A stretch of 64,000 bases of DNA from Cellulomonas sp. 73-92 (GTDB lineage: Bacteria; Actinomycetota; Actinomycetes; Actinomycetales; Cellulomonadaceae): assembly GCF_001898175.1 (NCBI RefSeq), contig NZ_MKTH01000006.1, positions 79,100-143,099 on the forward strand, given 5' to 3'. The notes beneath the pieces were generated by a model. The model was not told the DNA's origin. It saw only the letters and a list, made by a program, of their open reading frames with translations, and searched no databases. Positions 43,811-51,789 of the stretch are shown here, piece after piece. Both the position numbers and the translations under genes were made by a program. Numbering within the stretch: the first letter of the stretch is position 1; every line of letters starts with the position of its first letter.

Positions 43811-44599
43811 GTGCACGCGGACATCGCCCGGATCGACCTGAGGCTGCGCCGCCGCTCGATCCTCTGGTTCGCCGGCGGGCTCGCGTTCTACGCGTTCATC
43901 CTCGTCGCGATGTACCCGTCGGTGCGCTCCGACAGCTCGCTGGGCGACCTGACGGCCAACAACCCGACCGTCGGCGCGCTCCTGGGCGTCAACGGGTCGC
44001 TGACCTCACCGACGGGCTGGGTCAACGGCAACCTCTACGCCAACTTCCTGCCGCTGATGATCCTGCTGCTCACCATCGGCTACGGCGCCTCCTGCATCGC
44101 CGGTCAGTCCGAGGACGGCACCCTCGGCCTGGTCGCGGCGCTGCCCGTCAGCCGCCGCCGACTGGTGCTGGAGAAGTCCGCGGTCCTGGCCCTGATCGCC
44201 CTGCCGGTGGCCGTGGTCACCATGGCGTTCATCCTGCTGGGACGGCACTACGACCTGACGCTGCCCACATCGGCGGTGGTCGGCACCACGGTGGCGGTGC
44301 TGGTCATGGGCGTCGACTTCGGGCTCGTCGCCTTGATCATCGGCGTGCTCACCGGCAGCCGCGGCATGGCGCTCGGACTGGCGTCCGGCCTCGCGGCCGC
44401 GTCGTACCTGGTCAGCTCTCTGGCGCCAGTGATCGGCTGGGCCCGCACCGTCCGTCCGGCCTCGCTGTTCTACTGGGCGGTCGGCAGCGACCAGCTCACC
44501 GCCGGGCCGTCCTCCACCGCATGGGCGGTGCTCCTGATCAGCGCGCTGGTGCTGAACGGACTCGCGGTCGTCCTGGTGCAACGGCTCGACATCCGCTGA
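43811..44599 (+). CDS. ABC-2-type exporter permease
   Basis: This 262-residue protein has six hydrophobic helices, the first at SILWFAGGLAFYAFILVAMYP and the last ending VLVQRLDIR. Between helices 1 and 2 is a long extracytoplasmic loop. In its middle, SCIAGQSEDGTLGLVAALPVSRRRL is the ABC-2 loop seen in NodJ/DrrB-like exporters. It starts with GTG one base after the ATPase stop. Substrate unknown. Confidence 0.87.
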   Translation: MHADIARIDLRLRRRSILWFAGGLAFYAFILVAMYPSVRSDSSLGDLTANNPTVGALLGVNGSLTSPTGWVNGNLYANFLPLMILLLTIGYGASCIAGQSEDGTLGLVAALPVSRRRLVLEKSAVLALIALPVAVVTMAFILLGRHYDLTLPTSAVVGTTVAVLVMGVDFGLVALIIGVLTGSRGMALGLASGLAAASYLVSSLAPVIGWARTVRPASLFYWAVGSDQLTAGPSSTAWAVLLISALVLNGLAVVLVQRLDIR

Positions 44600-44625
44600 G
44601 ACGGCGGACGGCCCGGCCCGGCCGT

Positions 44626-45099
44626 TCACCGAGCCTTGATGCACACCCATCCCTCGGGCAGCCCGGTGGCCTCAAGGAGCGCCCGGAGCCTCTCCAGTGC
44701 CGCGTCGTTCAGGTCGGTGTCCGCGCGCGGGTAGAGCACCCGCTCCTCCTTGAGGTTGTGGTGCAGCAGCCGAGCCGTGAGCTCTCGGCAGACACCAGCC
44801 GCGGCCTCGTCGTCGGAGTCGGAGTCCAGCGCTCGGTCCAAGGCGTCGAGCGTCGTCCAGATCTGTGCGTGCTCGCGAAGCATCACGAGCACCGTGGCCG
44901 TCAGCGCGTCCTCCATCGTGCTCAGGAGCGGGAACAGGAACTCCTCTTCGAGGTAGATGTGGTGGCGCAGCTCGTGCAGGGCGGTCCTGAGACCGCTGCG
45001 CCGGCCTTCGTCGTCCGGCTCGCGCAGGAAGGCGGTCACCGCTTCGTCGATCTCGCGGTGCTCCCGTTCGAGTGCCGCCGCCGGCGTCTCGATCTCCAT
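44626..45099 (-). CDS. Hemerythrin-domain protein
   Basis: This 157-residue protein has the four-helix hemerythrin fold with a non-haem di-iron site. Candidate ligands are H in EREHREIDE, HELRHHIYLEEEFLFPLL (His and Glu), MLREHAQIW and LLHHNLKEERVLYP. Such proteins bind O2, NO or iron or take part in redox stress responses. ATG 45099 has AGGAGG 8 bases upstream. It lies next to an HTH regulator with Fe-S-type cysteines, 161 bases away, suggesting a shared redox theme. Confidence 0.88.
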   Translation of the reverse strand: MEIETPAAALEREHREIDEAVTAFLREPDDEGRRSGLRTALHELRHHIYLEEEFLFPLLSTMEDALTATVLVMLREHAQIWTTLDALDRALDSDSDDEAAAGVCRELTARLLHHNLKEERVLYPRADTDLNDAALERLRALLEATGLPEGWVCIKAR

Positions 45100-45260
45100 C
45101 TCGGTCCCTCCTCGAGCGACAGATGTGCCCGGACGACATCGTCTGAACGGATGGCCCGCTCCCCCGCGGCCGGAAGCGCGGTCAGCTGCCGCGCGAGGTC
45201 GGCACGCGGCCCGGCTCGCGCGGCGAGGACTCGGCGAGGATCGGCGCCCCGCCGGAGCGG

Positions 45261-45956
45261 TCATGCCGCGGGGCCCACGTGCGCGAGGCACAGGCTCGGC
45301 TCGACGAACGGCTCGAGCCGGCCGGCCTCCAGCGGTGCACGCATCGCCTCCAACGAGCCCTGCATGAGGCCGAGGTGCAGCGAGCACACCACCGACTGGT
45401 GGCGCTCGGCCACCTCCCGGAACGGGCAGTTGCGGAGCTCGATGGGGACGTCGCCGTCACCAGGCGCCTGGGCCCGGGGCGCGAACCCGATCTCGGCGAG
45501 GACGTCGACGAGCCGCCGCGTCGCCTCCGACCGGTCGACCCGTTCGGACGGTGCCGGGCGCTCGGTCAGGTACTCACCCCAGGTACGGCCCGCCTCGCGC
45601 GCGAGGCGCTCGGGCTGCGCCACGCTGTCAGCGACCAGGGTCGTGAGGATCTCGGCCAGCAGCCGGTAGCTGCGCCGGCCGGCCGTCACCGTGCCGGCCA
45701 CGGCCCGATAGACGGTGCGTGGACGTCCCGGCTGGTCCCGGTCCTCGGTGGCCCGCTCCGCATAGCCCTGGCCGACGAGGCCGTCCAGGTGGAACCTCGC
45801 GGTGTTCGGGTGCAAGCCGGTTCTCGCGGCGACGTCCTGCACACCCAGCGGGCCGGCCGCAGCGTGCAGGAGCTCCAGCACCCGCGAGCGACTCTCGCCG
45901 AGAGCCGCCGCAGGAGCCGGATCGCTCAGTGACCGCTCCCCCGCCATGGCCACCAT
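45261..45956 (-). CDS. Winged-helix regulator with Fe-S-type cysteines (SufR-like)
   Basis: This 231-residue protein has an N-terminal winged helix (SRSRVLELLHAAAGPLGVQDVAARTGLHPNTARFHLDGL) and a wing GYAERATEDRDQPGRPRTVYR. The C-terminal domain has three Cys in NCPFREVAERHQSVVC and SLCLAHV, the spacing style of SufR-type [4Fe-4S] regulators. It may sense iron-sulfur status, O2 or NO. ATG 45956 is preceded by TATAAG (45974-45969); later in-frame starts at 45953 and 45947 exist. It is divergent from the Fe-S uracil-DNA glycosylase gene and upstream of the hemerythrin gene. Confidence 0.8.
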   Translation of the reverse strand: MVAMAGERSLSDPAPAAALGESRSRVLELLHAAAGPLGVQDVAARTGLHPNTARFHLDGLVGQGYAERATEDRDQPGRPRTVYRAVAGTVTAGRRSYRLLAEILTTLVADSVAQPERLAREAGRTWGEYLTERPAPSERVDRSEATRRLVDVLAEIGFAPRAQAPGDGDVPIELRNCPFREVAERHQSVVCSLHLGLMQGSLEAMRAPLEAGRLEPFVEPSLCLAHVGPAA

Positions 45957-45968
45957 TTTAGACCATCT

Positions 45969-45976
45969 CTTATAGT
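45969..45976. promoter_or_regulatory. Overlapping divergent -10 boxes
   Basis: TATAAG on the minus strand (45974-45969) and TATAGT on the plus strand (45971-45976) overlap. The two genes cannot easily be transcribed from here at once. AT-rich CCATTTTAGACCATC next to it is a candidate regulator site. Confidence 0.5.
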
Positions 45977-46005
45977 GGAAACCAAAGGATGTCGGAAGGG
46001 CTCTC

Positions 46006-46764
46006 ATGCACGCGTCGAGCGATCCGCGGACGAGCGGCACCCTGGGCAGCCTGCTCGAGCTCGACACCGCGATCAGCGACTGCCGGGCCTGTCCAAGGCT
46101 CGTGAGCTGGCGTGAGCAGGTCGCCGTCACGAAGCGGCGTGCCTATCTGGACTGGGACTACTGGGCGCGCCCGGTGCCGGGGTTCGGCCCGCCGGACGCT
46201 GCGATCGCGCTGGTGGGACTGGCACCGGCCGCGCATGGCGGCAACCGCACCGGCCGGGCGTTCACCGGCGACGCGGCCGGGGACTTCCTCTACGCCGCCC
46301 TGCACGCCGTCGGCCTCGCCTCACGCCCCACCTCCACGCGGCGGGGCGACGGGCTCGAGCTGCGCGGCGTCCGGATCACGATGCCCGTGCACTGCGCTCC
46401 GCCGGAGAACAAGCCGACCCCCGCCGAGCGCGACACCTGCCGCCCCTGGCTCGTGCGCGAGCTGGAGCTGCTTCGTCCGACCCTCCGCGTCGTCGTCCCG
46501 CTGGGGGCCTTCGCCTGGCAGGCCCTCATGCCCGCCCTCGGCGAGGCCGGGTGGGTGGTGCCCCGGCCACGCCCGACGTTCGGTCACGGTGCCCACGCGG
46601 TCATCGGCGACGACGAACGCGCCCTGCACCTGCTCGGCTGCTACCACCCCAGCCAGCGCAACACCTTCACCGGCACGCTGACCGCGGACATGCTCGAGGA
46701 CGTGCTGCGTGAAGCCGTTCGGCTCGCCGGCGGAGTGCGTCGACCACCTGCCGACGAGGGCTGA
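46006..46764 (+). CDS. udgB: Type 5 uracil-DNA glycosylase (UdgB)
   Basis: This 252-residue repair enzyme excises uracil and related bases from DNA. It has the Cys set of the Fe-S cluster (SDCRACPRLVSWRE, MPVHCAPPENKPTPAERDTC), motif 1 GLAPAAHGGNRTGRAFTGD and motif 3 GCYHPSQRNTFTG. These match UdgB, whose active-site motif is GLAPA(A/G). The ATG follows GGAAGGG. The gene shares a promoter region with the Fe-S-type regulator. Confidence 0.92.
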   Translation: MHASSDPRTSGTLGSLLELDTAISDCRACPRLVSWREQVAVTKRRAYLDWDYWARPVPGFGPPDAAIALVGLAPAAHGGNRTGRAFTGDAAGDFLYAALHAVGLASRPTSTRRGDGLELRGVRITMPVHCAPPENKPTPAERDTCRPWLVRELELLRPTLRVVVPLGAFAWQALMPALGEAGWVVPRPRPTFGHGAHAVIGDDERALHLLGCYHPSQRNTFTGTLTADMLEDVLREAVRLAGGVRRPPADEG

Positions 46765-46862
46765 CGTCCCCGAATCAACGGCATCCTGCGAGACGGCCGG
46801 AGACGGGACGAGCGCGCCCTCCTCGTCGGCCGCCGCGCTGCACGGCGTCCCTTCTTCAGGGG

Positions 46863-47153
46863 TCAGCTGCGGCTCTCGCTCCAGCCGCCGCCCACGATGG
46901 CGATCGCCACCAGCGGCTCCGCCACCGCCAGGGCCACCGCCGGGTCGAGGAGCGCCTCCGAGCCGGTCAGCACTCCGAGGGCGACGAGGGCGAGCAGCGC
47001 CACCTCGACCGCGAGGAGCACCCTCACGATGCGGCGATGCCCCGCGGCGCGGACGGGCAGGAGCGCGAACCGGGCCGCGAGGAAGCGGTCCTCGTGGCGC
47101 AGCCCACTCTCGATGTCACGCAGGACTCGTCGTTCGCGTTCGGTCGAGGGCAC
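46863..47153 (-). CDS. DUF3040 membrane protein
   Basis: This 96-residue protein starts VPSTERERRVLRDIESGLRHEDRFLA, the family start, and has two hydrophobic helices in the C-terminal half. DUF3040 proteins are small, membrane-bound and actinobacterial, with no known role. GTG 47153 follows GGAAGGGAG. It is convergent with udgB. Confidence 0.85.
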   Translation of the reverse strand: MPSTERERRVLRDIESGLRHEDRFLAARFALLPVRAAGHRRIVRVLLAVEVALLALVALGVLTGSEALLDPAVALAVAEPLVAIAIVGGGWSESRS

Positions 47154-47229
47154 CGCCGACTCCCTTCCCCTCAGCACGGGGCGACGAGGTCACGTGCACG
47201 CGGCTGGGAAGCACTCGCCGCCGCGGACG

Positions 47230-47255
47230 AAAGGCTCGCGCGCGTGCGAGCCTTT
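47230..47255 (-). terminator. Terminator of the mtnA-rbsD operon
   Basis: A perfect 10-bp stem, AAAGGCTCGC (47230-47239) with GCGAGCCTTT (47246-47255), has a 6-base loop and a TTT end on either strand. It lies 145 bases past the rbsD stop and can serve both directions. Confidence 0.7.
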
Positions 47256-47300
47256 CCCACGAGGCTCAGTCGTAGAAACCGAGCCGCCCGTTGGCCTATT

Positions 47301-47324
47301 CCCGGCACGGGTCCGGGTGCCGGG
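47301..47324 (-). terminator. Second stem-loop after rbsD
   Basis: CCCGGCAC (47301-47308) pairs with GTGCCGGG (47317-47324) around an 8-base loop. It is closer to rbsD than the T-ended stem and may act with it. Confidence 0.45.
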
Positions 47325-47399
47325 CACGGTCGCGCCACGTCGACAGGGAGGTGCCGCTTCGAGTCGAGGGGTCAGCGAGCAACCTGCGCAGGGGGGGCG

Positions 47400-47822
47400 C
47401 TAGAGAACGCCCTTGGCGACGAGGAAGCACGCGTAGGGGCGATCGTCGCTCGTCTGGACGACCACACGGGCGGACCGCGCCCCCTCGTAGAAGTCGAACC
47501 GCTCGATGCCACGCATCGGCACCTCCCGGCCGGCGGCGGCGACGAGCGTCGCGTGCACCTCGTCGACGGCGGGACCGGGCTCGCCGTCGATGGTGAGCAT
47601 GTGCGCGACGGGCGTCGCCTGGAACTCGACGTCGATCGGCAGGAGGGCGCAGATCGCCCGCAACGCCTGCGTGGCGTCAGCACCCGGCAGGTCGATCACC
47701 GGCACTCCCGTGGAGTGCGCCGGGAAGTTCCGGTCCACGACGCCGATGACGTCGCCATGGCCCGCTGCGGCGAGCGCACGCAGCAGGTCGGGCGTGAGCA
47801 GCGGGTCGATCCCCTTCAGCAT
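47400..47822 (-). CDS. RbsD/FucU-family sugar mutarotase
   Basis: This 140-residue protein belongs to the RbsD/FucU fold that interconverts sugar anomers or ring forms. Seen are LKGIDPLLTPDLLRALAAAGHGDVIGVVDRNFPA and the C-terminal YACFLVAKGVL. The His in GHGD and the Asp and Tyr expected in the active site are present. It starts 2 bases after the mtnK stop. A 5-deoxypentose cannot form a pyranose, so here a FucU-like anomer mutarotase role makes more sense than ribose pyranase. Confidence 0.88.
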   Translation of the reverse strand: MLKGIDPLLTPDLLRALAAAGHGDVIGVVDRNFPAHSTGVPVIDLPGADATQALRAICALLPIDVEFQATPVAHMLTIDGEPGPAVDEVHATLVAAAGREVPMRGIERFDFYEGARSARVVVQTSDDRPYACFLVAKGVL

Positions 47823-47824
47823 GG

Positions 47825-49051
47825 TCACCGCCCCGTGCGGTGCGCGACCAGCTCGCCGCCGCAGACCTGGGCGAACAGCGCCGCGCGGGTGTCGGGTCCG
47901 ACGCGAACCGCGGCTCGCGCCGCGGCGAGCACGCCACGGGCGGCCCCCTCGCGCAGGTCCGGAGGCAGCGTCTCGACGTCCGTCACCTTGGCGTAGCCGA
48001 CGATGCGACGGGACATCTTCGCGGCCGCGAAGAGCCAGCTCTGCGCCCGCCACGCCGCCAGACGCTCCTCAAGGAAGGTGTCACGCCACACCCGCGCGTC
48101 CCGCCGCTCCGGCCAGCGGCGGCGGAACTCGTCCTCGAAGCCCCGCCAGGTCTGCTCGACGAGCCCGAGCGCCCACTCGGCCCGCGCATCCTCGCCGAGC
48201 GCGTACGCCCGGGAGGCGGCGAGCACGTAGTTGGCCCACGTCGCGCCGATGTCGAAGGCCACAGGGCCGAAGAAGGCGAACTCGGAGTCGAAGACCTTGA
48301 CGCTGTCGGCGTCCGTCCCGTCCCCCGCCCCCCGGACCATGACCGACCCGGTGTGCAGGTCGCCGTGGATGAGCGCCTCGGCGCACGTCATGAACCAGTA
48401 CTTGGCACGGCCCATGGCGTCGACGAACACGGTGTCGGCGCTGAGGGCAGCCGCGTCCGCCTCGTTGGCGGGCAGCACGGCGTTCCGGCCGGCGTCCACC
48501 GACGGCTCGGTGAAGACGAGATCCTCGGTGATCGTGCAGAGCTCGGGGTTGATCGCGGAGGCCTGGGAGTCGGCGAGCTGCTGGCGGTCGAGCGCGAAGA
48601 GGGACGTGCCGAACGCGACCGCTCCGATGTAGGTCCCGACCCGTTCGGCGACCCCGTTGTGGACCTTGCCCACGTTGAGGGCGGGTCGCCACACGCTGTG
48701 GTCCGAGAGGTCCTCCATCGCGAAGATGTGCCGCTTCTCGTCGTGGTGCAGCACCTCGACGACGAGGTCCGGGACGAGGGCCCGGTGGGCCGTCAGGGAC
48801 TCGACCTCGTGGCGCTCCCGCTCGGGGGTCATCGACCAGCTGCCACCGGACATGCGCACGTACGGCAAGGCCTGCTTGAGCACGACGCCGCGCCCCGCCT
48901 CGTCCTTCACGAGGAAGACCAGGTTGAGGTTGCCGTCGCCGATCTCGTCGACCGACGCGATGCGCTCGACGTCGATCCGGGCGGCGAGCTCGGGGTAGGC
49001 GGCGAGGTAGGCCGGGACCTCCGCGACGCTGAGGAACTCGTAGTCGGCCAT
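47825..49051 (-). CDS. mtnK: S-methyl-5-thioribose kinase
   Basis: MtnK phosphorylates 5-methylthioribose (or 5-deoxyribose) at C1. The 408-residue protein shows SVDEIGDGNLNLVFLVKD near the N-terminus, the APH-like catalytic ALIHGDLHTGSVMV and the metal-binding VKVFDSEFAFFGPVAFDIG. The catalytic Asp in HGDLH and the following DSE are intact. Its ribosome-binding site GAGGAG precedes ATG 49051. It lies behind the transporter genes and before rbsD. No other methionine-salvage gene (mtnB, C, D, W/X) is in the window. Confidence 0.93.
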   Translation of the reverse strand: MADYEFLSVAEVPAYLAAYPELAARIDVERIASVDEIGDGNLNLVFLVKDEAGRGVVLKQALPYVRMSGGSWSMTPERERHEVESLTAHRALVPDLVVEVLHHDEKRHIFAMEDLSDHSVWRPALNVGKVHNGVAERVGTYIGAVAFGTSLFALDRQQLADSQASAINPELCTITEDLVFTEPSVDAGRNAVLPANEADAAALSADTVFVDAMGRAKYWFMTCAEALIHGDLHTGSVMVRGAGDGTDADSVKVFDSEFAFFGPVAFDIGATWANYVLAASRAYALGEDARAEWALGLVEQTWRGFEDEFRRRWPERRDARVWRDTFLEERLAAWRAQSWLFAAAKMSRRIVGYAKVTDVETLPPDLREGAARGVLAAARAAVRVGPDTRAALFAQVCGGELVAHRTGR

Positions 49052-49072
49052 GGTGCAGATCTCCTCGGAAGG

Positions 49073-50158
49073 TCAGGTGGCGGGCGTGTAGCGGACCTTG
49101 CGCCGCGAGATGGTGAACGAGAACAGGAGGGCGACGAGGAGCACGAGTCCCTTCGCGGTGTCCTGGTGGTAGTACTGGAAGCCCTTCATCGTCAGGCCGG
49201 TCAGCACGATGGAGACGAGCAGGGCGCCGAGCAGCGTGCCCCAGGCATTCGGCTTGCCCATGCCGAGCACGGACGTGCCGACGAGCGCCACCGCCACGGC
49301 CTCGAGCAGGCTGGACGCCCCGGCGTTCACGTCACCCTGGCCGATGCGGGAGACCAGGATGAGGCCGCCGATCGAGGCGAGCAGGCCGGAGATGACGTAG
49401 GCGAGGCCGTGGTAGAAGCCCACCCGGACCCCGGCCAGGCGGGCCGCCTCGGGATTGGCGCCGATCGCGTACATCACACGGCCCCACGTCGTGCGGGAGA
49501 GCACGAACCACGCGAGCACCACCAGCACCAGCATGATGATCACCGGCACCGGCACCTTCCCGATGAACCCGCGGTCGATCTTGAGGAAGTCGGCCGTGAA
49601 CTTGCCGGGCGCCGTGTTCCCGTTGCGCAAGGTCATGCCGCTGGAGATCGACTGCCCGTTGACAGGGATGAGCTTGGCGCCCTGGATGACGAACATCACG
49701 CCCAGGGTCGCGAGCAGGTCGGGGATCTTGCAGACCACGATGAGGAAGGCGTTCAGCAGCCCGACGACGAGGCCGCCGACGATGACGACGGCGACCGCCG
49801 TGGACCCCGTCAGGTTGTAGAACACCATCGTCATCGCCGCCAGCTGCACGGACAGCCCGGCGGTGGAGCCGATCGATAGGTCGAGCCCGCCGACGACCAT
49901 CGTGAACATCACGGCGAGGCCGAGGATGGCCGTCACGGCGGCGCCCTTGAGCATCTGGAAGATCGACACCTGGGTGGCGAACGCCGGCTCGGTCGAGGCG
50001 AAGTAGATGAACAGGATCACCGTGACGGCGATGAAGCCGTACTTCACCACGGAGTCCTGGATGCGCTGACCCGTGGTGAGGCCGCTCGCCCCGGCGACCG
50101 CCTTCTTCCCGACCGCTGCCTCGCGGGGCTGCTCCACCTTGGTCGTGTTCCCGGACAC
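49073..50158 (-). CDS. Ribose-type ABC transporter permease (5-methylthioribose/5-deoxyribose uptake, inferred)
   Basis: This 361-residue inner-membrane protein of the RbsC family has 9-10 hydrophobic helices. Typical parts are MFTMVVGGLDLSIGSTAGLSV, WGRVMYAIGANPEAARLAGV and LGMGKPNAWGTLLGA. It forms the channel with a two-domain ATPase. The GTG at 50158 directly abuts the ATPase stop at 50159. The inferred substrate follows from its position between mtnA and mtnK. Confidence 0.88.
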   Translation of the reverse strand: MSGNTTKVEQPREAAVGKKAVAGASGLTTGQRIQDSVVKYGFIAVTVILFIYFASTEPAFATQVSIFQMLKGAAVTAILGLAVMFTMVVGGLDLSIGSTAGLSVQLAAMTMVFYNLTGSTAVAVVIVGGLVVGLLNAFLIVVCKIPDLLATLGVMFVIQGAKLIPVNGQSISSGMTLRNGNTAPGKFTADFLKIDRGFIGKVPVPVIIMLVLVVLAWFVLSRTTWGRVMYAIGANPEAARLAGVRVGFYHGLAYVISGLLASIGGLILVSRIGQGDVNAGASSLLEAVAVALVGTSVLGMGKPNAWGTLLGALLVSIVLTGLTMKGFQYYHQDTAKGLVLLVALLFSFTISRRKVRYTPAT

Positions 50159-51709
50159 CTATGCCACCTCCGACATGCTCGTGATGATCGCGTCGTCGCC
50201 GATCTCGCTCGTGTAGTTGTCCAGGTGGACCTCGCCCTCGGCGAGGACCACGATGCGGTCTGCGACCCCGCGGGCCTCCTCGACGTCGCTCGTCAGGACG
50301 ACGACGCACGCGCCGGCCGCGGCGAGCTCGTGGGCCTGGTGGGAGATGTCGCCGCGGGCGCCGATGTCCACGCCGCGGAACGGCTCGTCCAGGAGCAGCA
50401 CCCGCGGAGCGGCGCGCATCCAGCGGCCGACGACGACCTTCTGCTGGTTGCCGCCCGACAGCGCGTCGACCGGCTGCGACGGGCCCGTGGCCACGACACC
50501 GAAGCCGTCCACGACGTCCCGCCCGACCTTGTTCTCCTTGGCCGCGCTCAGCACCTTCGCCCGGCTGACGCTGCCGAGGAAGGGCAGCGTCGACGTCCAG
50601 GCCAGCGACCAGCCGGGCAGCATCGCCTCGGCGGCACGGTCCTCCGGGACCAGGTAGACGCCCCGCCGGACGGCGTCCTTCGAGTGCCGCGGCCGGTAGG
50701 GCCGTCCCTCGAAGGTCATCGAGCCCGACCGCAGGTGGTCGACGCCGAAGATGCCGCGGGCCAGCTCGGACTTGCCCGCCCCGATCAGTCCTACGATGCC
50801 GGTGACCTCGCCGTAGCGCAGGTCAAGGTCGATCGCCGCGCACCGCGGCAGCAGCTGCACCCCCCGGAGCCCGATCGCCACGACCTCGCCCCGCTGCTCG
50901 ACGAGGTCGTGGCTCTGCTCGAGCACCGACTCGCTCAGCATGGCGCGCACGACGGCGGACATCTCGAAGGGCGCCTCCTGCCGGTTGGAGATCCTGCCGT
51001 CCCGCAGGACGACGACCTCGTCCGCCAGCTCGCGCACCTCGCTCAACCGGTGCGTCACGTACAGGACCGCGACGCCCTCGGAGCGGAGCCGCCGCACGAG
51101 CGCGAACAGTCGCTCGACCTCCGAGGCGGACAGCGTCGACGTGGGTTCGTCGAGCACGAGCACCTTGGGTCGCTGGCTCAGCGCACGCGCGAGGAGGAGG
51201 AGCTGGCTGTCGGCGATCCCGAGCTCGAAGACGTCCTTCGTCAGGACGGAGTCGGGCCAGCCGAGGTCCAGGGTGGCCGCGATGTCGCGAGCGCGCGGCA
51301 GCAGGCGCCGCAGCGAGCGCACCGGCGGGATCTCGCCCCGGATGATCTCCTCGAAGACGAGGTTCTCGGCCACGGTAAGCCCGGGGACGATGTTCTCGTC
51401 GATGCGCTGGTGGACGGTCTGGATGCCGTGGCGCGCCGCGGCGAGCGGTGACTCCATGACCACCGGGGAGCCGGCGATGCTCACCGTCCCGCCATGGTCC
51501 GGGTAGACGCCGGACAGCACCTTGATGAGGGTCGACTTGCCGGCGCCGTTGGCGCCGAGGAGGGCCGTGACCCGGCCTGCGGTCAGCGCGACGGTGACGC
51601 CCTTGAGCACCTGGTTCGTCCCGAACGCCATCGTGATGTCGTCGAGCTCGAGCACCGGGCTCCCTGTGGCGGGGGCCCCTGCGACGGTGGCCGCTCCGAG
51701 ATCAGGCAT
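50159..51709 (-). CDS. Ribose-type ABC transporter ATP-binding protein (two-domain)
   Basis: This 516-residue RbsA-like ATPase has two ABC domains. Domain 1: Walker A GANGAGKST and Walker B VLVLDEPTSTLS. Domain 2: degenerate GLIGAGKSE, signature LSGGNQQKVVVGRW, and LLLDEPFRGVD. The domain 1 signature region reads FELGIADSQLLLLARAL, lacking the usual LSxGxxQ form, so that site may be partly inactive. ATG 51709 follows AGGAG. It lies in the mtnA operon with permease and binding protein. Confidence 0.88.
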   Translation of the reverse strand: MPDLGAATVAGAPATGSPVLELDDITMAFGTNQVLKGVTVALTAGRVTALLGANGAGKSTLIKVLSGVYPDHGGTVSIAGSPVVMESPLAAARHGIQTVHQRIDENIVPGLTVAENLVFEEIIRGEIPPVRSLRRLLPRARDIAATLDLGWPDSVLTKDVFELGIADSQLLLLARALSQRPKVLVLDEPTSTLSASEVERLFALVRRLRSEGVAVLYVTHRLSEVRELADEVVVLRDGRISNRQEAPFEMSAVVRAMLSESVLEQSHDLVEQRGEVVAIGLRGVQLLPRCAAIDLDLRYGEVTGIVGLIGAGKSELARGIFGVDHLRSGSMTFEGRPYRPRHSKDAVRRGVYLVPEDRAAEAMLPGWSLAWTSTLPFLGSVSRAKVLSAAKENKVGRDVVDGFGVVATGPSQPVDALSGGNQQKVVVGRWMRAAPRVLLLDEPFRGVDIGARGDISHQAHELAAAGACVVVLTSDVEEARGVADRIVVLAEGEVHLDNYTSEIGDDAIITSMSEVA

Positions 51710-51739
51710 GCGCAACTCCTCCGACGTCGTCGTCGTGGG

Positions 51740-51774
51740 CCGTGGGGTGGGCGGTGCGACCGCCCACCCCACGG
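51740..51774 (-). terminator. Intercistronic hairpin after the binding-protein gene
   Basis: A 16-bp stem pairs 51740-51755 with 51759-51774, leaving a GCG loop. It lies between the binding-protein stop (51790) and the ATPase ribosome-binding site. Like the hairpin at 37873-37905, it probably raises binding-protein mRNA relative to downstream genes. Confidence 0.65.
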
Positions 51775-51789
51775 TAGGGCCGTTCGGGA

